Shown in pieces: positions 5,546 to 9,773 of a stretch of DNA of 9,773 nt. The position numbers and the translations under genes were made by a program. The notes beneath the pieces were generated by a model that was given only the letters and a program-made list of their open reading frames with translations, did not search any database and was not told where the DNA came from. Source of the stretch: an uncultured Oscillospiraceae bacterium (GTDB taxonomy: Bacteria > Bacillota > Clostridia > Oscillospirales > Oscillospiraceae); NCBI GenBank assembly GCA_934661735.1, contig CAKUJN010000078.1, positions 1 to 9,773 of the forward strand. Reading direction: 5' to 3'. How positions within the stretch are numbered: position 1 is the first letter of the stretch; each line of letters opens with the position of its first letter.

Positions 5546-6628
5546 ATGAAAAAGATCATTGCGCTCGTGCTGTGCCTGCTGCTGGTATTCTCCCTGACAG
5601 CCTGTGCACAGAAGGCTGCGGAGCAGCCGGCCGAAACCCCCGCCGAGCCCGCCGCCGAGACACCGGCCGCCGCGCCCGCTGAGGAAAAAACGGACGATGC
5701 GGCTCCCGCGGAGGAAAAGGACCTGTCCAACGTGACGGTCGGCCTCTGCAACATCAACGAAAAGGGCGTTTTCGGCAAGCTCGTCAAGTACGGCTTTGAA
5801 AATGCCTGCAAGGAACGCGGCTGGACGCTGCTGTACGCCGACAACAACTCGGACGGACAGACCGCCGTCTCCAACGCCGAGACCATGGCCCTGCAGGGCC
5901 CCGACTTCGTCGTTGACATGAACGTCGACGCATCCGTCGGCCAGACCATCATGGACATCTTCAACAACGCCGGTATTCCCGTTCTGGCGGTTGACATCGC
6001 GCTTCCCGGCGCGCCGTTCTTCGGCATCGACTCCGCGCAGCTGGGCTACTTCAACGGCGAGACCGCCGCACAGTACATCAAGGACAACTATGACGGCACC
6101 GTCGACTATATCGTTCTGATGACCCAGATCGCCTCCGGCGACGAGGTTCAGAAGCGTGTCCGCTCCTGCGTTGACGCGCTGGACGACAATGGCATCCAGT
6201 ACACCGAGGTCGTTGAGCTTGAGGGCGAAAACGACGCGGGCAAATCCCAGCAGAGATTCGCCGACTTCCTGACCGGCCATCCGGATGCGAAGTCCATCGT
6301 GGTGTTCACCATCAACGAGAACGCTGCGCAGGGCGTCTATGCAGCCGCCTGCACCGCGAACCGCGAGTGGGATGTGCGCATCTTCTCCGCCAACTGCGGC
6401 AGCCAGTTCGTCGAGCCGATGTACGCCTCCGACGGCAACCAGTCCTGGGTCTGCACGATTTCCAACTTCACCGAGCTGTACGGCGAGCAGGCCTGCCAGC
6501 TGATCGAGCAGTATCTGTCGACGGGCGAAATCCCCGACAACACCTGCTGCAAGTTCGAAGCGATCACCTGGGACAACATCAAGGAATACTATCCGCTGGA
6601 TAACCTGCCCTGGAACAACATTGCCTGA
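5546..6628 (+). CDS. Sugar ABC transporter substrate-binding lipoprotein
   Basis: This 360-residue protein begins with a lipoprotein signal (MKKIIALVLCLLLVFSLTAC) whose lipobox LTAC places the acylated Cys at position 20. A flexible linker rich in Ala, Glu and Pro (about 21-58) follows, and then a periplasmic-binding-protein type 1 domain of the ribose/galactose class (about 62-355). Typical features are VGLCNINEKGVFGKLV (65-80), ADNNSDGQTAVSNAETM (98-114), GIPVLAVDIALPG (143-155), the FGIDSAQLGYFNGETAAQYI region (159-178), and a C-terminal ELYGEQACQLIEQYL (310-324). It captures the sugar outside the membrane and delivers it to the permease. ATG at 5546 has GGAGG 8 bases upstream; an upstream in-frame ATG at 5531 overlaps that site and is rejected. 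The ligand cannot be read from sequence; the operon suggests a pentose or 6-deoxyhexose. Confidence 0.93.
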   Translation: MKKIIALVLCLLLVFSLTACAQKAAEQPAETPAEPAAETPAAAPAEEKTDDAAPAEEKDLSNVTVGLCNINEKGVFGKLVKYGFENACKERGWTLLYADNNSDGQTAVSNAETMALQGPDFVVDMNVDASVGQTIMDIFNNAGIPVLAVDIALPGAPFFGIDSAQLGYFNGETAAQYIKDNYDGTVDYIVLMTQIASGDEVQKRVRSCVDALDDNGIQYTEVVELEGENDAGKSQQRFADFLTGHPDAKSIVVFTINENAAQGVYAAACTANREWDVRIFSANCGSQFVEPMYASDGNQSWVCTISNFTELYGEQACQLIEQYLSTGEIPDNTCCKFEAITWDNIKEYYPLDNLPWNNIA

Positions 6629-6636
6629 TCAGAAAT

Positions 6637-6675
6637 CTCCATATCGGGAGGCCGCATGGGCCTCCTGATATGGAG
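6637..6675 (+). other. 17-bp hairpin between binding-protein and ATPase genes
   Basis: CTCCATATCGGGAGGCC (6637-6653) pairs with GGCCTCCTGATATGGAG (6659-6675) along 17 base pairs with a single G-U, around the loop GCATG. No T-run follows, so it is not a standard terminator. It starts 9 bases after the binding-protein stop, the position where mRNA-stabilising hairpins allow far more binding protein than membrane parts in other ABC operons. The effect on expression is inferred. Confidence 0.75.
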
Positions 6676-6706
6676 CCAGGCACATTCACGACACACAGCC
6701 TGACCG

Positions 6707-6738
6707 GACGCGGACGGGCGCGCATGCGCCGCCGCGTT
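6707..6738 (+). other. Second intergenic hairpin before the ATPase gene
   Basis: ACGCGG (6708-6713) pairs with CCGCGT (6732-6737), and inside it GGCGC-GCAT-GCGCC (6717-6730) forms a 5-bp stem, with a small internal loop between. It is GC-rich and lacks a T-run. With the 6637-6675 hairpin it makes most of the 150-base gap structured. Confidence 0.45.
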
Positions 6739-6778
6739 CTGTCACCGGCAGAAGCAATGAAAAACTGAGGTGAAGAAT

Positions 6779-8296
6779 TTGGCAGAAATGACAACAAAAA
6801 AGCGTCGGGCTGTTTCGGAAGAAATTGTCATGGAAGCGCGCGGCATCAGCAAGCAGTTCCCGGGCGTCAAAGCGCTGGATCATGTCAGCATCACGCTGCA
6901 CAGGGGCGAGGTTGTGGCGCTGCTGGGAGAAAACGGCGCGGGCAAGTCCACGCTGATCAAGGTGCTGTCCGGTATCTACCAGCCCGACGAGGGCGAGCTG
7001 TTTCTGGAGGGGAAGCAGGTTCGCTTTGAGCTGCCCGTAGAGGCAAAAAACGCCGGAATCGGCGTGATTCATCAGGAACTGAACTACGTCCCCACGGTCT
7101 CCATCGCGGAGAATCTCTTCATGGGACGCATTCCCAAAAAGCACGGCTTCGTGGACTATGCCAGAATGTACGCGGAGTCAAGGGAAATTCTGGCCGAGGT
7201 GGGTCTTGAGCTGGACCCGCGGATGAATCTGGGCGACTGCACGGTCGCGCAGAAGCAGCTGGTGGAGATTGCAAAGGTCATCTCCAACCATGTGAAAGTG
7301 ATGATTATGGATGAGCCGACCTCGGCGCTGAACGACATCGAGGTCGAGCATCTTTACAAGCTGATACATAAGGCGGCAGACGACGGCGTGTCCATCATTT
7401 ACATCTCGCACAAGTTGGACGAGCTGTTCGAGGTCGCCGACCGCGTGGTCGTCGTGCGCGACGGCTGCGTGACGGGCGAAATCGCCATTGAGGACGCGAC
7501 GCACGACATGCTGGTCTCGCGCATGGTCGGCCGCCGTCTGGACGACATGTACCCCAAGGTCGGCGCGCAGGCCGGCGACGCGATTCTGGAGGTGGAGCAC
7601 CTGAGCAGCAAATGGCTCAGAGACGTCAGCTTCACGGCGCGGCGGGGTGAAATCTTCGGCATCTACGGTCTGATGGGCTCGGGCCATCAGGCAATCGGCT
7701 CGGCAATTTTCGGGCAGGACCTTTTGCAGGGCGGAACCATCCGCGTCTCCGGGAAGGAGGTCCACATCCGCAGCCCCAAAGACGGCATCGCGCACGGCAT
7801 TGCCTACGTTCCGGCCGAGCGGAAAACCGAGGGTCTGGTCCTGAACCAGTCCGTCGCGGTCAACGCGGCCAGCGCGTATTACGCAAAGGAGCGCAAGCTC
7901 CTGACCAACCGGAAAAAGGATGAGGACATCGCCGCGCGCTGGATCAAAAATCTGGAGATCAAGACGCCTGGCTCCCAGACGATTGTAGAGAGCCTCTCCG
8001 GCGGCAACCAGCAGAAGGTCGTTCTGGCCAAGTGGCTGGAGCTGAATCCGGATATTCTGATTCTGAACGAGCCGACGCGCGGCATTGACGTCGGCGCAAA
8101 GGCGGAAATCTACCGCATTCTGGACCAGCAGTGCCAGGAGGGCAAATGCGTGATCATCATCACGTCGGAAATGCCGGAGCTGCTGGCCATGTCCGACCGG
8201 ATCATGGTCATGTTTGAGGGCCGCGTGTCCGGAACGCTCACGCGAAACGAGGCGACACAGGAGAATGTGGTTCGCTATGCAATCGGAGGTAACTGA
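6779..8296 (+). CDS. Sugar ABC transporter ATP-binding protein, two domains
   Basis: This is a double-cassette ATPase of the RbsA/XylG/MglA type, 505 residues from TTG at 6779. Cassette 1 has Walker A GENGAGKS (50-57), Q-loop Gln99, the family-typical signature TVAQKQLVEIAK (155-166) and Walker B IMDEPTSAL (176-184). Cassette 2 has a degenerate Walker A, GLMGSGHQ (297-304), the signature LSGGNQQK (406-413), and NEPTRGIDVGAK (430-441), where Asn stands in place of the usual Walker B Asp. One active and one degenerate site is normal in this class. I prefer TTG at 6779 because GAGG (6767-6770) lies 8 bases upstream; ATG at 6788 is the main alternative, and GTG at 6770 overlaps the binding site. 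Its stop is 1 base from the permease start, so the two are surely co-expressed. Confidence 0.93.
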   Translation: MAEMTTKKRRAVSEEIVMEARGISKQFPGVKALDHVSITLHRGEVVALLGENGAGKSTLIKVLSGIYQPDEGELFLEGKQVRFELPVEAKNAGIGVIHQELNYVPTVSIAENLFMGRIPKKHGFVDYARMYAESREILAEVGLELDPRMNLGDCTVAQKQLVEIAKVISNHVKVMIMDEPTSALNDIEVEHLYKLIHKAADDGVSIIYISHKLDELFEVADRVVVVRDGCVTGEIAIEDATHDMLVSRMVGRRLDDMYPKVGAQAGDAILEVEHLSSKWLRDVSFTARRGEIFGIYGLMGSGHQAIGSAIFGQDLLQGGTIRVSGKEVHIRSPKDGIAHGIAYVPAERKTEGLVLNQSVAVNAASAYYAKERKLLTNRKKDEDIAARWIKNLEIKTPGSQTIVESLSGGNQQKVVLAKWLELNPDILILNEPTRGIDVGAKAEIYRILDQQCQEGKCVIIITSEMPELLAMSDRIMVMFEGRVSGTLTRNEATQENVVRYAIGGN

Positions 8297-8297
8297 T

Positions 8298-9275
8298 ATG
8301 AATCAACATAAGCCCGAAACGCTGGAAAAGAAACAGAGAAAGCCGCTTCCGACACTGTTTACGGTCATCTGCGCGCTGGTCGTGGAGATTGTGTTCTTCT
8401 CTCTGACGTCAAAATACTTCCTGAGCTTCAAGAACTTCCTGAACATCGGCCTGTACGCGGCGATTGTCGGATGCATCTCCTGCTCGGTCACGCTGATCAA
8501 CATCTCCGGCAACATTGACCTGTCGGTCGGCTCGCAGATCGCGGTCGTCGGCATGGTGGCGGCCGTTGCCTCCCGCGCCAGCGGAAACTGGATTGTGACG
8601 GTGCTTGCGGCGCTGGCCGCGGGCGTGCTGTGCGGCGCGATCAACGGCTTTTTCATCACGGTTCTGAAGCTGAATGCGTTCATCACGACCATTGCCACGA
8701 TGCAGTCGCTCAGCGGCCTCGCGTATCTGATTTCAGCCGGCCAGTCGCTCCCGATTTCGGACAGCTCGTACATCTTCATCGGCCGCGGCTATGTGCTGGG
8801 CCTGCCGATGTCGCTGATCATCATGATCGTGACATTTGTGATTTTCCATCTGATCTCCAAATACACGGTGTTCGGCCGGTCGGTCTACATGATCGGCGGC
8901 AACGCAAACGCCAGCTTCCTCGCGGGCATCAAGGTCAACCGTCTCCGGTTTGAGCTGTACCTGCTCAACGGCTTCATGTGCGGCGTGTCGGGCATTCTGC
9001 TCTCTGCGCAGACGGGCGCGGGCATGCCGAACGCGGCCGCGACGTACAACATGACGGCGCTGTCGGCGGTCATTCTGGGCGGCGCGGCCCTGACGGGCGG
9101 CAAGGGCACCATCTTCGGCACGTTCCTCGGCTCGATGGTTCTGGCCATTTTGAACAACGGCATGACGCTGCTGTCGGTCGGCTCCTACTGGCAGTCGATC
9201 ATCATCGGCCTTGTCCTGCTGTTCGCGGTTTCCGTGGACGCCATCAAGGGCGGCTCCCTCAAGAGAAAACTGTAA
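8298..9275 (+). CDS. Sugar ABC transporter permease
   Basis: This 325-residue membrane protein is of the RbsC/XylH type (BPD_transp_2). The hallmark GNIDLSVGS (71-79) and the region from GRSVYMIGGNANASFLAG (193-210) to AVILGGAALTGGKGTIFGTF (257-276) are standard for the family. About nine or ten hydrophobic segments are visible, roughly at 17-37, 50-68, 80-93, 98-122, 128-147, 166-186, 218-237, 253-263, 273-294 and 298-315. A charged start (MNQHKPETLEKKQRKP) and end (KRKL) lie on the cytosolic side. ATG at 8298 follows GGAGG by 8 bases and begins 1 base after the ATPase stop; an in-frame start upstream lies inside the ATPase gene and is rejected. Only one permease gene is present, so it presumably forms a homodimer. 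It is the last gene before a terminator. Confidence 0.93.
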   Translation: MNQHKPETLEKKQRKPLPTLFTVICALVVEIVFFSLTSKYFLSFKNFLNIGLYAAIVGCISCSVTLINISGNIDLSVGSQIAVVGMVAAVASRASGNWIVTVLAALAAGVLCGAINGFFITVLKLNAFITTIATMQSLSGLAYLISAGQSLPISDSSYIFIGRGYVLGLPMSLIIMIVTFVIFHLISKYTVFGRSVYMIGGNANASFLAGIKVNRLRFELYLLNGFMCGVSGILLSAQTGAGMPNAAATYNMTALSAVILGGAALTGGKGTIFGTFLGSMVLAILNNGMTLLSVGSYWQSIIIGLVLLFAVSVDAIKGGSLKRKL

Positions 9276-9282
9276 GAAACAA

Positions 9283-9325
9283 CGGAAGGCCGGCAATTGC
9301 CGGCCTTCCGCTTTGCTTTCTGCTT
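9283..9325 (+). terminator. Terminator of the sugar operon
   Basis: CGGAAGGCCGGC (9283-9294) pairs perfectly with GCCGGCCTTCCG (9299-9310) around AATT, giving a 28-base palindrome 7 bases after the permease stop. It is followed by CTTTGCTTTCTGCTTTT. The strength of the stem supports a true operon end here, with no catabolic gene beyond. Confidence 0.9.
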
Positions 9326-9489
9326 TTGCGCGGCCCGACCGGCAAAAACCGCCGCCCCAAACAGGGCGGGCATCATAAGACATCATTTGATTCCGTGTGA
9401 TAAGATAGGAACCAATCGACAAATTTGAACTTGCGGGTGGTTGAAATGGTAGGAATATATGATCGTTTTGGGTATGGTGGGGTTATGAT

Positions 9490-9510
9490 GTATCTTTTGA
9501 AGAAAGATAC
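9490..9510. repeat. 8-bp hairpin upstream of the CCTCTCCC repeat
   Basis: GTATCTTT (9490-9497) pairs with AAAGATAC (9503-9510) around TGAAG. It lies 25 bases before the 9536-9583 repeat and may be part of the same interspersed element. Confidence 0.45.
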
Positions 9511-9535
9511 AGGTGTACCATGTGAGCGTCCCTTG

Positions 9536-9583
9536 CCTCTCCCTTTGGGAGAGGTGGCCGAGCGCAGCGAGGACGGAGAGGGT
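9536..9583 (+). repeat. CCTCTCCC-TTT-GGGAGAGG interspersed repeat
   Basis: CCTCTCCC (9536-9543) pairs perfectly with GGGAGAGG (9547-9554) around TTT. After GTGGCCGAGCGCAGCGAG comes GGACGGAGAGGGT, whose GGAGAGG (9575-9581) can pair with the same CCTCTCC arm. I recall this sequence pattern as a very frequent dispersed repeat in gut Clostridia genomes, but that is memory and not a search. The repeat ends 5 bases before the DUF559 start codon and supplies its ribosome binding site. Confidence 0.7.
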
Positions 9584-9588
9584 AAACA

Positions 9589-9773
9589 ATGACCATACCA
9601 AAAGACAATGCCCAATTAGAAAATGCCCGGCGGCTTCGCAGGGAGATGACACCCCACGAACGTAAGCTCTGGTATCTTTTTCTGCGCAAATATCCAGTAA
9701 AGATTTACAAACAGCGGATTATCGGCAGATTCATCGTGGACTTTTACTGTGCTTCGGCCAGACTGGTCATTGA
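9589..9773 (+). CDS. DUF559 domain protein, Vsr-like endonuclease fold (partial)
   Basis: The visible 61 residues match the start of DUF559: NARRLRREMTPHERKLWYLF (12-31), LRKYPVKIYKQRIIGRFIVD (32-51), and DFYCASARLVI followed by a codon beginning GA, consistent with the Glu of the usual IELDG motif. The family has the PD-(D/E)XK nuclease fold of Vsr and related endonucleases; Asp51 and the next acidic residue would be catalytic, and the remaining motif residues lie beyond the window. Full members are about 110-130 residues. ATG at 9589 follows GGAGAGGG by 6 bases, and that site is the last part of an interspersed repeat. The lower GC around it differs from the operon and hints at independent acquisition. 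The biological role of the family is not established. Confidence 0.85.
   Translation, partial: MTIPKDNAQLENARRLRREMTPHERKLWYLFLRKYPVKIYKQRIIGRFIVDFYCASARLVI

Larger units (their letters stand above)
9311..9588. other. Gap between the operon and the DUF559 gene
   Basis: No gene is evident. GC drops to about 40% in 9421-9480, against roughly 60-70% in the operon. The stretch contains a CCGCCC/GGGCGG hairpin (9350-9367 region) that on the minus strand is followed by CGGTTTTT, a perfect 8-bp stem GTATCTTT/AAAGATAC (9490-9510), GGTGTACC (9512-9519), and the repeat at 9536-9583. I find no convincing promoter for the DUF559 gene; weak TTGAAC and TATATG boxes are poorly spaced. Confidence 0.5.

Noticed and set aside
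5420..6280. 286-codon minus-strand frame opposite the mutarotase and binding-protein genes
   Set aside because: It is antisense to two recognisable genes and crosses their boundary; the Gly-rich stretch reflects the Ala/Pro linker codons on the other strand.
6637..6675. Intrinsic terminator ending the binding-protein transcript
   Set aside because: There is no T-run after the stem, and the ATPase and permease have no evident promoter of their own, so a partial processing or stability role fits better.
8733..9422. 229-codon minus-strand frame opposite the permease end
   Set aside because: It overlaps the permease and the operon terminator, and is Arg/Gln/Ala-rich without domains.
9373..9689. 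Minus-strand frames over the right-end repeat
   Set aside because: They translate the CCTCTCCC repeat and antisense of the DUF559 gene, and the proteins read as repeat sequence.

Overview
The window looks like a chromosomal segment of a GC-rich gut Clostridia bacterium, most likely in the Oscillospirales. I infer this from strong GGAGG-type ribosome binding sites, a DUF1836 gene next to a DegV gene (both families typical of Firmicutes), a lipoprotein-type sugar-binding protein, and dispersed hairpin repeats of a kind I associate with these genomes. The assignment is inference from style and not from a database match.

Layout from left to right. Positions 1-911 hold no gene I can defend. They are a mosaic of inverted repeats, including a MITE-like unit, two copies of a 46-nt hairpin repeat, a cluster of strong hairpins and a probable terminator for the leftward gene. 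A DegV/FakB-type fatty-acid-binding protein gene (912-1790, minus) and a DUF1836 gene (1958-2557, plus) diverge from a compact intergenic region with back-to-back promoters. The DUF1836 gene converges on an AraC-family regulator gene (2657-3535, minus); a bidirectional terminator and a nested hairpin lie between them.

The centre of the window is a sugar-uptake and isomerisation operon on the plus strand, divergent from the AraC gene: an AraA-like aldose-ketose isomerase (3728-5173), a RhaM-family mutarotase (5176-5487), and a ribose/xylose-type ABC importer made of a lipoprotein binding protein (5546-6628), a double-domain ATPase (6779-8296) and one permease (8298-9275). It ends at a strong palindromic terminator (9283-9325). 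The likely scheme is capture of a monosaccharide, ATP-driven import, equilibration of anomers and conversion to a ketose, all under the AraC-type regulator. No kinase, aldolase or glycosidase is present, so the substrate and the rest of the pathway cannot be fixed from this window. A 17-bp hairpin between the binding-protein and ATPase genes probably sets the expression ratio.

The right end (9276-9773) has lower GC. It carries a dispersed CCTCTCCC/GGGAGAGG hairpin repeat that runs directly into the ribosome binding site of a DUF559 (Vsr-like endonuclease fold) gene cut off by the window edge. The two most novel-looking signals are the left repeat families, one showing a compensatory base-pair change, and the repeat-nuclease pairing at the right edge. 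Neither can be called a new system from this sequence alone.
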